Positions 19,845-29,625 are shown, numbered from the stretch's first letter. The stretch: DNA of 64,000 nt from Oceaniferula spumae (GCF_042849255.1 NZ_AP026866.1:3596001-3660000), one strand, 5' to 3'. Numbers and translations: made by a program. The notes: generated from the sequence alone by a model not told the origin.

Positions 19845-20567
19845 TTATTGGAAGAGTTCGCGCATGGCGTCAGCAGTAGCAGCATCGTCGCCACCTAGGA
19901 AAAATGAGCCAATTTGGATAGTGACCAGAATGACCGCTACGATGATGCCCACCGTATCCATTTTCCGGGTATCGGAATAACCCTGTGGACAAGAAAGCAG
20001 CATGATATTGAAGAAGCTGTTAACGATGGGGACAAAAATCAGCAGCACCCACCAACCGTTCATGCCGAGATTCTTCAAGCGCAGACAGCTGAGTCGGATG
20101 ACCATGATCAAGGCTACCAAGATCACCACAAAGATGAGGAACGGGGCCCCGATAAGACCAATGACGACCCCAGCGATCACGCATCCTAACACATAGAGAA
20201 TGGTCTGGAGGAACAAAGAGAGCCTGCCGATCCCTCCGTAAACCTTGGGCATGTCCGTCGAGAAAGCAGAGTTTTCGAAACCTGCTTGCGCAGCGGCTTG
20301 CGGCGGGCTGTATGGATTGACTTCGGGTGTTTGGGCTGCTGCTTGTGCGACGGGGGCGGCCTGGGGCGCGGGAGTGGCGAGTGCGGGTTGAACCTGTAGC
20401 TCTGGAACTTGAGAATGCATCACCCAGTCAGGCATGCCGGCTTTCCAGACCATGCCGGTATTCGGCGCCATGCCTTTAGCGATTAATTGCTGGAGCTCAG
20501 CGGTCGAAACTGGTCCGGCTTGGGCGCCGGTCCTGTCTGTGTAGTGCCATTGGGTGTTGTCATTCAT
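19845..20567 (-). CDS. GYF_2 (DUF4339) domain plus DUF805-like membrane protein
   Basis: 240 residues. Residues 1-55 are a GYF_2 domain (WHYTDRTGAQAGPVSTAEL, then AKGMAPNTGMVWKAGMPDW). A Pro/Ala/Gln linker follows. The second half is a four-helix membrane domain with RLSLFLQTILYVLGCV, RLSCLRLKNLGMNGWW and SFFNIMLLSCPQGY, which matches DUF805 (the RLHDLNRSGWW-type motif). GYF_2 domains are thought to bind peptides, but their role in these bacterial membrane proteins is unknown. Similar GYF_2 architecture is encoded at 21296. Confidence 0.85.
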   Translation of the reverse strand: MNDNTQWHYTDRTGAQAGPVSTAELQQLIAKGMAPNTGMVWKAGMPDWVMHSQVPELQVQPALATPAPQAAPVAQAAAQTPEVNPYSPPQAAAQAGFENSAFSTDMPKVYGGIGRLSLFLQTILYVLGCVIAGVVIGLIGAPFLIFVVILVALIMVIRLSCLRLKNLGMNGWWVLLIFVPIVNSFFNIMLLSCPQGYSDTRKMDTVGIIVAVILVTIQIGSFFLGGDDAATADAMRELFQ

Positions 20568-20617
20568 GGGATCTTGGGGCGTTGGTGGCGTTGTGTTTAA
20601 CGAATTGTGCAGGAAAG

Positions 20618-20655
20618 AAAAGAAAAACCCCGGTGGGTGCGAGACTCACCGGGGT
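20618..20655 (-). terminator. Rho-independent terminator after the LURP-one gene
   Basis: Reading leftward, a GC-rich stem (CCCCGGTGAGT ... ACCCACCGGGG, one mismatch) with a short loop is followed by TTTTTCTTTTC. It lies just downstream of the minus-strand gene at 20679. Confidence 0.85.
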
Positions 20656-20678
20656 CTTGGGAAATGACTCTGGGTGAA

Positions 20679-21269
20679 TTATCCGCGGGCTCGCTCTAGC
20701 AGGAGGAGCATGAGGAATGAGTAGATCAAATTGGTCTCCTCCTGAACGGAGAGGTCACCGAGTTTCTCGATGGTGAATTTACCTTCCCATAAGGCAGGCT
20801 GCTTGCGCACTCGCATGACCGGATTTCCGTCTGAACGGATCGCCAGATATGACGGGTGGAACATGTAACCGGTGAGCATGCCCACGATGGGGATCTCACC
20901 TAACAAACCATCCATAATCTTGGACCATGGGTTTTCCTCCTGGAGTCTGAAGTCCGTTGTATTGTCGCCGGGATTGAAAACATCATAGCGTGCGCGCCAG
21001 AGAGATTTCATGCCTTGGCGACCTACCGAGCCGATCTCATTTCCCACGGCATCGTAGAAAAAGTAACGGGCTGACCAGTCGATCACCTTATTTGCCTTGA
21101 TAGCGGCTATTTGACGGCTCTTGGTGTTGTCAGAGAAGATTTGGATATCTTCCTTGAGCTTGAACATCTTCTGTTTGACGTAACAGATGGTGTTCCCCTG
21201 CGCATCCTCAACGAAGATTTGAGGTGCGAGGGCGACGATTTTGAACCGGAACTGAAGAGGGTAATTCAT
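20679..21269 (-). CDS. LURP-one-related (Tubby-like fold) protein
   Basis: 196 residues. The pattern FRFKIVALAPQIFVEDAQGN, YVKQKMFKLKEDIQIFSD and IAAIKANKVIDWSARYFFYD fits the LURP-one-related/scramblase-like beta-barrel of bacteria. The C-terminal VQEETNLIYSFLMLLLLERA is a hydrophobic helix as in Tubby-like proteins, where it threads the barrel. The function is unknown; phospholipid binding is possible. It sits between two GYF_2 membrane proteins, and that clustering suggests a shared envelope role. Confidence 0.82.
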   Translation of the reverse strand: MNYPLQFRFKIVALAPQIFVEDAQGNTICYVKQKMFKLKEDIQIFSDNTKSRQIAAIKANKVIDWSARYFFYDAVGNEIGSVGRQGMKSLWRARYDVFNPGDNTTDFRLQEENPWSKIMDGLLGEIPIVGMLTGYMFHPSYLAIRSDGNPVMRVRKQPALWEGKFTIEKLGDLSVQEETNLIYSFLMLLLLERARG

Positions 21270-21295
21270 AGTAGTGATAGGGTGGACATTGTTTC

Positions 21296-22180
21296 CTAGC
21301 GAAGAACAATGCCGCCTTGTCCGGTAGGCTGCTGGGTCTTGGGCATCAAGCGGCTGGAAGCCATGAAGTTGATGGCCTTGGCTATTTCATTCATCCAGAG
21401 GATCTGGCCAATGAGAGGAATTAAGATGACGCAGATCGCAATACCAACACTCAAGCGTGGTGCTCCGGCGGTATTGTTATATCTGGCAACGATGCTATTC
21501 CATTCACCAGGCAGCTTGCAAAGCACGATGATCATCCAGATCGATCCGAAGAAAGGGATGAAAAGCAATCCCACAGCCGCTCCAGGTGAAATGGACCCAC
21601 CTCCAGGCTTCAGAATCGCCCATGCCCGATAGATGGCCATGAACTGGATAATGGAGGATATCAGAAGCACGATGATGCCCAGCAGGAGCACGGTCATTGG
21701 CAAGGCCACGCTACCTGACTCTTTCAAGGCATTCGGATTTCTATTCATTTCCGCAGCTGTCGGTGAGCTTGCTCCAATGAGCATGCTGCCGATGATCATA
21801 AGGGCAATACCACCTAGCAGGCAGGTGATAAAGAGACCGAAGTTGATCTTATTCACCATAGGAATAGGATAGTCGCCACCTGCCTGGGGGGCTGCACTCG
21901 CCGCGGGGGACGCATAAGGGTTTACCCGAGTTGCGGCTGCTAGCCCACCTGTCTGAGGTCCGAGATTAATCTGAGGAGTGGCTACCGGAGCTGCTGGTGC
22001 TGCCGGAATGAGACCGTCAAATTGGCTGGCTGGGAGCCACTCTTCCATTCCCTCAGTCCATAACTGGGAGTCGGCAGTAATATGACCTGCGCTGACATAA
22101 TCATGCAGCTGCTCACCGGCGATAGGCCCAACTTGCTGGCCAGCAGCATCAATGTAGTACCACTGTTGTTGTTCGCTCAT
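21296..22180 (-). CDS. GYF_2 domain multi-pass membrane protein
   Basis: 294 residues. The N-terminal GYF_2 domain reads WYYIDAAGQQVGPIAGEQL then LWTEGMEEWLPASQF. After an Ala/Pro linker come four membrane helices (INFGLFITCLLGGIALMIIG, LPMTVLLLGIIVLLISSII, GAAVGLLFIPFFGSIWMIIV, SVGIAICVILIPLIGQIL). The region FFGSIWMIIVLCKLPGEWN resembles the 'plug' repeats of DUF4234/DUF4328-type proteins. It begins 22 bases after lpdA. Confidence 0.82.
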   Translation of the reverse strand: MSEQQQWYYIDAAGQQVGPIAGEQLHDYVSAGHITADSQLWTEGMEEWLPASQFDGLIPAAPAAPVATPQINLGPQTGGLAAATRVNPYASPAASAAPQAGGDYPIPMVNKINFGLFITCLLGGIALMIIGSMLIGASSPTAAEMNRNPNALKESGSVALPMTVLLLGIIVLLISSIIQFMAIYRAWAILKPGGGSISPGAAVGLLFIPFFGSIWMIIVLCKLPGEWNSIVARYNNTAGAPRLSVGIAICVILIPLIGQILWMNEIAKAINFMASSRLMPKTQQPTGQGGIVLR

Positions 22181-22201
22181 TGTCAGAGATATGTTGATCG
22201 G

Positions 22202-23578
22202 TTAGAAATGGATCGCATGTCCGTCTGCATCCAGAGTCGCCTCGTGGATGGCCTCAGCGAGCGTCGGGTGGGCGTGGATGGTGGAATGGATCTCGTCTGT
22301 GGTGAGTTCCATTTCCAAGGCCAGTCCCATCTCGGCGATTAGTTCGGTGGCGTTCTCGCCGATGATGTGCGCGCCTAACAGTTCGCCGTGTTCTTTGCCG
22401 AAGAGAAGTTTGACAAATCCTTCGGTGTCACCGGAGGCCTGAGCCTTGCCGATCGCTGCGTATGGGAATTTGCCGACCTTGTAGTCAACGCCTTCTTCCT
22501 TGAGGGCGCGCTCGGTTTTTCCAACGGATGCCACTTGTGGGTGGCAGTAGGTGCAGCCAGGGAAGTTGCCGACTTTGCGAGGAGTGTGACCTTCGACAAA
22601 CAGACCTTCAACACACTGGATCGCCTCAAAGCTGGCTGTGTGAGCGAGCCATGGTGGGCCGGAAATGTCGCCGCAGGCGTAAACGTTAGGGATGGAGGTC
22701 TCGTAGCGATCGCCGACTTTGATAAAGCCGCGGTCGAGTTCCATTTCCATGCCGCCAGGGAGGACGGGAGCCACACCGATTGCGACGAGACAGACGTCAG
22801 CTGTGATGGTTTCATTGCCCTTGGGACCTTCGACATCGATGGAGACGGAGTTGCCGTTGTCGCGGAATGCCACGCACTTGGTATCGGTAAGTGAGCGGAC
22901 ACCTTGCTTGGTGAATGATTTCTGAAGCTCGAGGCCGATCTCGGTGTCTTCGACGGGAAGCAAGTTAGGCTGCATCTCGATGATGGTCACCTTGGTGCCG
23001 TAGGCATTGTAAACATAAGCGAATTCAACACCGATAGCGCCGGCGCCGATGATCACCATTTCCTTGGGCTGCTGTGGCAGCACCATGGCTTCCTTGGAGC
23101 TGATCACGGACTTGCCGTTAAATGGCAACGGCGGGAGTTCGCGGCTTTTGCATCCGGTGGCTACGAGGATGTTAGCGCCTTCGATGGTTTGCTTGGAACC
23201 GTCTGCAGCGGTGACTTCCACTTTGCCTTCACCGGCGATGGAGCCGTAACCGCGGATGTAGTCGACCTTGTTTTTCTTGAAGAGAAATTCGATACCACCG
23301 GCGAGGCGGTCAGAGACTTGGCGTGAGCGGCCGATGACCTTGGACCAGTCGTAGGTCAGATTATCAAATGCGAGTCCAAAGGTGGACGCTTTCTTGGTGA
23401 GCGTCTGGAAAAGTTCTGCGTTCTTGAGCAGGGCCTTGGTAGGGATACAGCCCCAGTTAAGGCAGGTGCCGCCAGCGCGGTCGGCTTCGACGACGGCGAC
23501 TTTTTTTCCGAGTTGGGCTCCGCGGATGGCTCCGACGTATCCGGCGGGGCCTCCGCCGATGACAATAAGATCGTACAT
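22202..23578 (-). CDS. lpdA: Dihydrolipoyl dehydrogenase
   Basis: 458 residues from the ATG at 23578 (MYDLIVIGGGPAGYVGAIRG); a longer reading to 23629 adds an unlikely leader. It has the FAD-binding GGGPAGY motif, the redox disulfide in GGTCLNWGCIPTKALL, the NAD-binding GAGAIGVEFAYVY, the second FAD motif NVYACGDISG, and the C-terminal HAHPTLAEAIHEA with the catalytic His-Glu pair. It is the E3 component of the 2-oxoacid dehydrogenase complexes. No E1/E2 genes are nearby. Confidence 0.97.
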   Translation of the reverse strand: MYDLIVIGGGPAGYVGAIRGAQLGKKVAVVEADRAGGTCLNWGCIPTKALLKNAELFQTLTKKASTFGLAFDNLTYDWSKVIGRSRQVSDRLAGGIEFLFKKNKVDYIRGYGSIAGEGKVEVTAADGSKQTIEGANILVATGCKSRELPPLPFNGKSVISSKEAMVLPQQPKEMVIIGAGAIGVEFAYVYNAYGTKVTIIEMQPNLLPVEDTEIGLELQKSFTKQGVRSLTDTKCVAFRDNGNSVSIDVEGPKGNETITADVCLVAIGVAPVLPGGMEMELDRGFIKVGDRYETSIPNVYACGDISGPPWLAHTASFEAIQCVEGLFVEGHTPRKVGNFPGCTYCHPQVASVGKTERALKEEGVDYKVGKFPYAAIGKAQASGDTEGFVKLLFGKEHGELLGAHIIGENATELIAEMGLALEMELTTDEIHSTIHAHPTLAEAIHEATLDADGHAIHF

Positions 23579-23711
23579 GATTCTAGTAGTTGTTATGCTT
23601 GATGGGGGAAGTGCGGCTGTGACAGCCAAGGAAATTTGACGGGCGAAAGTGGGCAGATCACAGGGTAAATGTCAATGACTGCGGCTGTGAGATTGACAAA
23701 AACTGAAACCG

Positions 23712-23743
23712 AAAAAAGCCAGCCCCCGAGGTAGGGACTGGCT
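23712..23743 (-). terminator. Rho-independent terminator
   Basis: Reading leftward, AGCCAGTCCC pairs with GGGGCTGGCT (one mismatch) across a short loop and is followed by a T-run (TTTTTTC). It ends the minus-strand transcript of the gene at 23789 and isolates lpdA. The rest of the 210-base gap up to lpdA holds the lpdA promoter region; no other feature is visible. Confidence 0.85.
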
Positions 23744-23788
23744 GAGAAGGAACGCCTTGGAGTCAGGCTCCGGCGTGAGGGTCGAGAA

Positions 23789-24373
23789 TTAGACTGCTGG
23801 TGGTCCGGGCGATGCTGCGACCGGCTGTTTGTTTTTCGATCCGAGGAATTTGACCAGACCGATGATGCCGAAGATCAAGGCGAGGAATCCACAGACTCCA
23901 AATACCCCGAAAGCGCCAACTCCCTTACCGATCATGGAAAGCACCACGCTGGATGATAGATTGGAAACTCGGAAGGTATAGCCATCGCCTACACCGGTGG
24001 CTTTCACCTGATAGGTTTGGCCTTTCTTGACTGAGAACTTGGCGACCAGATGCTGATTGCCCATGGTGCTGCTGCCGCCAGGCTTGTCGGCATTGGTGGT
24101 TGTGCCGGCTGCCACGTCGGTCACTTCGATCACGATGGGGTTGAGATCGGTGCTGCCGTCACCTGTGATCCAGACGGTGACCTCACCATCTTCCTCCGGT
24201 GTGTAATTCAAGGTGCCGGGAGTGACGAAGACCTCTCCTTTTTCGATGTCTTCTACGAAATCCTTACCTGATGAAACGGCACTCATGCCTAGGTATGCTG
24301 CGATTCCTCCGCCGAGGAGGAGGAGAACAAGTGCGGTGATTAAAAAGCCGCAGCCTTTTTTCTGGGTAGCCAT
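23789..24373 (-). CDS. Membrane-anchored protein with PPC-like beta domain
   Basis: 194 residues. An N-terminal membrane helix (FLITALVLLLLGGGIAAYLG) is followed by an extracytoplasmic beta-sandwich of about 100 residues (TLNYTPEEDGEVTVWITGDG ... HLVAKFSVKKGQTYQVKATG), which resembles bacterial pre-peptidase C-terminal (PPC) domains. A second, Gly-rich membrane segment lies near the C-terminus (GVFGVCGFLALIFGIIGLV), then a Pro-rich tail. Role unknown. It follows sppA by 41 bases and may share its transcript. Confidence 0.8.
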   Translation of the reverse strand: MATQKKGCGFLITALVLLLLGGGIAAYLGMSAVSSGKDFVEDIEKGEVFVTPGTLNYTPEEDGEVTVWITGDGSTDLNPIVIEVTDVAAGTTTNADKPGGSSTMGNQHLVAKFSVKKGQTYQVKATGVGDGYTFRVSNLSSSVVLSMIGKGVGAFGVFGVCGFLALIFGIIGLVKFLGSKNKQPVAASPGPPAV

Positions 24374-24414
24374 AATGTTATGTTGGGTTGTTTGTTTGGT
24401 GGTTGAGCTCTTCG

Positions 24415-26211
24415 TTAGAGACCTGGAACTTGGATGTCCGGTCCGATTAGAAGAACACGATGATTCTGATATGTTTTGATGCGATTGATCAAGGTCTCAA
24501 TTTGCTGGCGTTGGTCGGCTGGGAGCAAACCGATCGCTGGATGCAACTTAAGCTGCTGCTCGATAAGGGCAGCGGGGTTCTGACGATTGGACATGCGGAT
24601 GAATTCATCATCTTTGTCTTTTTTCTCAGGTGCGGAAAACATGCCTTCCAAGCCGCTCTTTGGGTCAGGGGTAAGGAGCACCTTTTCATTTTCCATCTTT
24701 GCGAGTGTGGCGGCATGGGCGATGGCTTCATTGAGACCTCCGATCTCATCGATCAGGCCAATCTTCAGAGCATCGATCCCTGAATAAACACGGCCACCGG
24801 CGAGGCTGTCCAAGTCGCCCTTCAGTCTGTCGCCACGACCATCGGTAATCCGTTTTTTAAATGTGCCGTAAACATCGAGCATCGACTTGCGGATGATCTC
24901 GGATTCTGCCGGCGTAAAAGCGCGGCTGGTGCTCATCAGGCCGGCGTTTTTTCCGCGCTGGCGCGAATGAACGTTGATGCCGAGCTTCTCCATGGCGCCT
25001 CCTAACACAAACTTCATGCCGACCACACCGATCGATCCGGTAATCGTTCCTTCTTCCGCAAAAATCTTACTGGCACCTGCGCTAACATAGTATCCGCCGG
25101 ACGCAGCCACGGCCCCCATGGATACAACGAAGGGTTTGCCCGTGGCCTTGAATTCATCCGTAGCTTCCCAAAGCACATCGCTGGAGAGTGCAGAACCACC
25201 AGGGGAGTTTACCCTCATCACGAGAGCCTTGCATTTTTCCTCCTTGGCGAGTTTGAGGATTTCTTTCCTAACAGGAGCGATGGATTCGTCGTTGATCTCG
25301 CCATCCAAGGCAACGACGCCGATGAAATCCGTGCGGTGTTTCTGTGACTTGCCGGATTTAAAGGCGAGTTTCATCAGATCCATAAATCCATCGATCTCCG
25401 GGCCATTGAGATCTGGCAGTTCGTAGCTGCGGTCGAATTCCGTGTCCTCGCCGTAGTGCTTGCGGATTTTGGTGATGAAATCGGTGCGGTATTGCAGGTC
25501 GTCGACTAAACCAACTTCCTTGGCTCGTTCCGGAGTGACCAGGTCTTCATCGATGAGGGCTCGCAGATCCTCGATTTTCATCTTCCGTCCTTCGGCAATA
25601 ATCTTGATAGTTTGGTTGAAAATGGAGTCGAAGAGGATGTCCTCTTGTTTCTTGGCATACTCGCTGGGGCCGGTGCGATAGAATGTTTCTCCAGCGCTTT
25701 TGAAATCGCCGATGTGGATCACGTCCACCTGCAGGCCGACTTTGTCTAACAAGCCTTTGAAATACATCGACTCAGAATACATGCCAATGAGGGAGACATC
25801 GCCTTCGGGTAGCAGGGTAAAGTGATTCGCAGCAGAACCGATGATTGCGGTGCCGTTACTCAGTCCCTCTGTGTAAAACCAAACATCTTTTCCAGCATCG
25901 CGGATGGCGAGCAGGCAGCGGCGCATTTCTTGCAGCTGCGCCATGCCGATACCAGCACCCCCGAGGTCTAGGACGACGCCTTTGACATTTTCATCTGCAG
26001 CTGCGGCCTTGAGACTACGGACGATATCGAAGTGAGTCAGTGGACGGCTGCCGCTGCCGCCGAGGCCACCAAGACCAAGCAGCCCGCCACCGGCTTGGCC
26101 GCTCTCAGAAATGGTGCCTTCGATGTCGTAGACCGCTACGATGGATTTGCCGTCCGCAGCGTGGGCGCTGAAGAGGCTGAGGATCAATGTCAGGACTAAA
26201 AAGTGTTTCAT
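24415..26211 (-). CDS. sppA: Signal peptide peptidase SppA, long (67K) type
   Basis: 598 residues from the ATG at 26211 (MKHFLVLTLILSLFSAHAAD, a signal peptide); an ATG at 26220 is an equally possible start. Two S49 domains lie in tandem, as in E. coli SppA. The N-terminal one carries the catalytic Lys in IHIGDFKSAGE and the C-terminal one carries the nucleophilic Ser in AVAASGGYYVSAG, after MRVNSPGGSALSSD. SppA degrades leftover signal peptides in or at the membrane. It lies 71 bases downstream of the PVC-type haem protein gene. Confidence 0.93.
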   Translation of the reverse strand: MKHFLVLTLILSLFSAHAADGKSIVAVYDIEGTISESGQAGGGLLGLGGLGGSGSRPLTHFDIVRSLKAAAADENVKGVVLDLGGAGIGMAQLQEMRRCLLAIRDAGKDVWFYTEGLSNGTAIIGSAANHFTLLPEGDVSLIGMYSESMYFKGLLDKVGLQVDVIHIGDFKSAGETFYRTGPSEYAKKQEDILFDSIFNQTIKIIAEGRKMKIEDLRALIDEDLVTPERAKEVGLVDDLQYRTDFITKIRKHYGEDTEFDRSYELPDLNGPEIDGFMDLMKLAFKSGKSQKHRTDFIGVVALDGEINDESIAPVRKEILKLAKEEKCKALVMRVNSPGGSALSSDVLWEATDEFKATGKPFVVSMGAVAASGGYYVSAGASKIFAEEGTITGSIGVVGMKFVLGGAMEKLGINVHSRQRGKNAGLMSTSRAFTPAESEIIRKSMLDVYGTFKKRITDGRGDRLKGDLDSLAGGRVYSGIDALKIGLIDEIGGLNEAIAHAATLAKMENEKVLLTPDPKSGLEGMFSAPEKKDKDDEFIRMSNRQNPAALIEQQLKLHPAIGLLPADQRQQIETLINRIKTYQNHRVLLIGPDIQVPGL

Positions 26212-26281
26212 GTCCGCCATCCTGTGACAGCGGCAGAAACACTCCAAGTCAAAAAATCTCAGGAAAACTGAGCTATTTCTG

Positions 26282-29200
26282 TTACTTCAAGGTCGCTAAA
26301 TATGCCACGAGATCACGGATCTCGCTCTTATTCAGCAGTAGTCCCATAGGGGGCATTGCCGACACCGTGCCGAAACCTTTGGTGACTTTGGCATTCGGAT
26401 TCACGAGTGATTCCAAGATGAAAGTGCGATTGCCTCGTTTAGCCAATCCGGCGAGGTTCGGGCCGGCCATGGCAACATCGTGATGTTTCTCCGTGGTGTG
26501 GCAGCGCATGCACTGGGCCGCCGGGTGGGAGTTGAACAGATCAGCTCCATTAGCTGCATCACCACCTTGGAGAGTCACCATGTAGGGGCTGAGTGGATCT
26601 TTGGCATCGAGCGATTCATTGTATTTGGCGAGGGCTTGCACCACCAAGGTATGTTTTTGCGTTTCTGCGGCGGTGGTGATCTCAAGCGCGCAGGAGAGAT
26701 CGCCCTTACCTCCTGTGAGCTCTCTGATCGCGGCAGCGAGGTGCTGCTGGAGCTTGTTGCTTCCTGTATCGGCGGTCATCATCCACGCTGTCTGGCGCAG
26801 GAGCTGCGGTTTTGATCGGTGGGTAGCAGCGAAAATCAAATCCGAAGAATCAGCCTCGGCAATATTCGCATGCAGCGTCAGAGAGGTAGCAGCCACAAGC
26901 GCGTCTTTGTTTTCAATGAAAGCAGCAAGTTCCTTGGCGAAATCTGCCGGAGGATTCTGGGCTAGGCTCTTGAGGGCTTCTGCGCGCGCCTTGCTCTGGA
27001 GTTTTTGGTTGCGAGCAATCGCGAGGAGACGTGACGCGGGGATACCATCGAGCTTGAGCTTGTAGTGCGTGCTCAATGCGAGCAGTTCGGCGGTCACCGG
27101 GCTGTTGGTGGCCAGGAGTTTGGGCAGTGCCTCTTGTAAGATTTTCGTTAGGTTCTGATTGTCGCGTTTTGGCAGCGGTTGGTAGCGGCCTACGGATTGG
27201 TCGATGACCGGTGGAGTGTTCCAGAGGCCGAGCAATCTAACGGCTTCGCTGCGCTGCTGGAGATTCACCTTTTTGTTAGTTGAGCCGATGTAGGCGAGCA
27301 GGGCGTGGATGTTTTTGTCACCGCCCACACGAAATGCCGAGTGCACCAAGCGCCGCTGCATCATCGGTGTGAAATCATCAGTATCTTTCGAGTTGTTAGC
27401 GAATCGAGACAAGAGATCAGCCACAGCTGGTTGAGCCTCAATGATGGGTAGGTCATTGATCGCACGAATGCTGGCATAGGTCACTTGCTTGGAGCTGTCT
27501 TCCAGGAACTGTATAATTTTCGGGCTCTGATGACGGCGTAAGGCGAGCACAGCTGCCAGACGCACGGCTTCTGCTTTGTGGTCTTTAAGCCCGACCAACT
27601 GATCGATCGTGCCAGTGCCTAACAATCCCATAACTCCCGCATGGCGAAGGTAAGCATCCTTGTCGGCATTTGTCTCGATCAGGCTGATGATGTTTGAAAA
27701 TGCGGGGGCGTGTTTGATTTTTCCAAGTGAAATGGAGGCGAAAGCTTTCACCCTGGCCGAGTCATCGCTAAGTAGGTGAATGAGTGCCATATCACGTTTT
27801 TCGATCGGCTGAGCTTCGCCAAGGCAGCGAGCGATCTGAGCTTTGACCTCTTGGTCCGAATCCTGCATCGCCATGAAGATGAGTTTGGCGGTTGCTTGTT
27901 TTCCTGCATCGCTTTCTCGACGGCCTATCATGCCCAGTCCCCACACTGAGTGCAATTTGGGGAGAAGCGTGTTGGATTTCTCGAAAGAAGTAGCGAACAG
28001 ATCAGGTTGGTTTTTTCCGGCCAATGCAAATTGTGCCCGAAGTCGAATGCGCATGTCTGAGTGCGCTAGCAGTTCGGCAAGTTTGGCTTCGGTCATTTCG
28101 TCGAAGTTGTTCGTCACCAGTTTGCCAACTTCTTCGATGGTAGCATCGCCATTGGACTCCTTGTTGCTCAGTGTGTAGATCCGACCCGCCTTGTGGGTGC
28201 TCCAGCCGCCGATAAAGTCACTGACGTAAATTTTTCCATCGTAACCATATTCGACATCGGTCACGGCAGCTCCCTGATTGAACAAATAGTTCTCGGTCAC
28301 TTTCATGCCAGCGCCATCGGCAGAAACGGCAAAAGATGTTATGTTAGATCCTCTTGCGGAGCCGCGGTAGTCACAAACTAGGAAATGCCCCGGAGTGCCC
28401 GGATAGGAAGCCGGACCAGGATGATAGGTGAGTCCTGATGGCCCGTTGGTCAGATTCATCAGTGGGGGAACCATGTAAGCGGGCTGAAGATCGTTGCGTG
28501 GTTGCCACATCTTTTCATCCATCCAGCGATTGATGGGGCGCTTTTCCATGTCGGCTTCACGGTGGAACGAGTGCATCACCTGATGTCCCATGCGCCAGCC
28601 GGAGTCTGCTCCATCCATGACGTAGACGACTCGGGCGCGGTCGCCCTGATCCGAGTTGTTGTCCACAGTGATGGCATTTCCAAACTGATCGAAGGCAATC
28701 TCTTTCGGGTTGCGGAGACCGATGTGCACGACCTCCATGTTAGAGCCGTCAGGCTCGAATCGTAACACAGCGCCTTGGCCTGGGTAGGCATAATGTTTGC
28801 CCTCCTTGGTTTTGATGTTGAACCCGCGGTCGCCGACGGTCGCGTAGATTCTGCCATCCGGCCCATAGGCAAAGCCATTCAAGTCATGACCGGAAAAGGA
28901 AACGCGCACCCCGAAGCCCTCCTGCAGTGACTTCCGGCTGTCGGAAATACCGTCGTCATCTTTGTCATTGAGCAACCAAATGTGAGGAATGCAGGCAAAG
29001 TAAACATCGCCGTTGAATGAGAAAATACCAGCGGCGGTTCCGTCTAACGGATTGTTGAAACCATCGGCGAAGATCGTGTTTTTGTCTGCCACTCCATCAC
29101 CGTCGTTGTCCCAGAGCATGCGGACTTTTTCAGCATGTCTGGTGTAGTGCTCTGGAGGATGTTTGGCATACCAGCGTTTGTACATCGCCAGTCGGTCCTC

Positions 29201-29497
29201 CGTCGTCTGCGAGGCGATGTCTTCCTTGAGCCAGTGGCGACGATTGCGATTATCATCGATGCCGTGCTCCTTCATGAATCGCCATGTCTCTGCCACCAGG
29301 ACGCGGCCTTTTTCATCGATGGTTAGAGCGGTGGGTGAAGTGACACCTTGTGATTTCTGATCAGCGAATACCTTGAGTTCGGTATCAGGTGCGATCTTGA
29401 TCTGCGGTTGCTCCTTGCTCGGAACTAACTTCGGCGCAGCAAAGCTCGTGGGGATGACTGAAATACAGGCGAGAGGAAATAGAGAGCGAAAATTCAT
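26282..29497 (-). CDS. PVC-type haem-binding CxxCH protein with HEAT-like repeats
   Basis: 1071 residues with a signal peptide (MNFRSLFPLACISVIPTSFA). The N-terminal half is a beta-propeller of the membrane-bound dehydrogenase type (TALTIDEKGRVLVAETWRF, NGFAYGPDGRIYATVGDRG, GLRNPKEIAFDQFGNAITVD). The middle is armadillo/HEAT-like helices (about residues 480-900). The C-terminus is a cytochrome c domain with CMRCHTTEKHH as haem site and AMPPMGLLLN as the likely Met ligand. Such proteins are numerous in Planctomycetes and Verrucomicrobia and are assumed to be periplasmic sugar or alcohol oxidases; the substrate is unknown. Confidence 0.93.
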   Translation of the reverse strand: MNFRSLFPLACISVIPTSFAAPKLVPSKEQPQIKIAPDTELKVFADQKSQGVTSPTALTIDEKGRVLVAETWRFMKEHGIDDNRNRRHWLKEDIASQTTEDRLAMYKRWYAKHPPEHYTRHAEKVRMLWDNDGDGVADKNTIFADGFNNPLDGTAAGIFSFNGDVYFACIPHIWLLNDKDDDGISDSRKSLQEGFGVRVSFSGHDLNGFAYGPDGRIYATVGDRGFNIKTKEGKHYAYPGQGAVLRFEPDGSNMEVVHIGLRNPKEIAFDQFGNAITVDNNSDQGDRARVVYVMDGADSGWRMGHQVMHSFHREADMEKRPINRWMDEKMWQPRNDLQPAYMVPPLMNLTNGPSGLTYHPGPASYPGTPGHFLVCDYRGSARGSNITSFAVSADGAGMKVTENYLFNQGAAVTDVEYGYDGKIYVSDFIGGWSTHKAGRIYTLSNKESNGDATIEEVGKLVTNNFDEMTEAKLAELLAHSDMRIRLRAQFALAGKNQPDLFATSFEKSNTLLPKLHSVWGLGMIGRRESDAGKQATAKLIFMAMQDSDQEVKAQIARCLGEAQPIEKRDMALIHLLSDDSARVKAFASISLGKIKHAPAFSNIISLIETNADKDAYLRHAGVMGLLGTGTIDQLVGLKDHKAEAVRLAAVLALRRHQSPKIIQFLEDSSKQVTYASIRAINDLPIIEAQPAVADLLSRFANNSKDTDDFTPMMQRRLVHSAFRVGGDKNIHALLAYIGSTNKKVNLQQRSEAVRLLGLWNTPPVIDQSVGRYQPLPKRDNQNLTKILQEALPKLLATNSPVTAELLALSTHYKLKLDGIPASRLLAIARNQKLQSKARAEALKSLAQNPPADFAKELAAFIENKDALVAATSLTLHANIAEADSSDLIFAATHRSKPQLLRQTAWMMTADTGSNKLQQHLAAAIRELTGGKGDLSCALEITTAAETQKHTLVVQALAKYNESLDAKDPLSPYMVTLQGGDAANGADLFNSHPAAQCMRCHTTEKHHDVAMAGPNLAGLAKRGNRTFILESLVNPNAKVTKGFGTVSAMPPMGLLLNKSEIRDLVAYLATLK

Positions 29498-29555
29498 AAG
29501 CTGGGACGGATACGTTCGCCCATTCCACTAAAATTTCATCATTAAAGCAAGGATG

Positions 29556-29600
29556 GGGAAAAAGAAATCCCGCCTGCCCTATGATGAGGGCGGCGGGATG
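29556..29600 (-). terminator. Rho-independent terminator after icd
   Basis: Reading leftward, a long stem (ATCCCGCC, mismatch, GCCCT, loop CATCAT, AGGGC, mismatch, GGCGGGAT) is followed by TTTCTTTTTCC. It lies 26 bases beyond the isocitrate dehydrogenase stop. Confidence 0.88.
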
Positions 29601-29625
29601 AAATAATTGGGCTGTGTGGCTGCGG

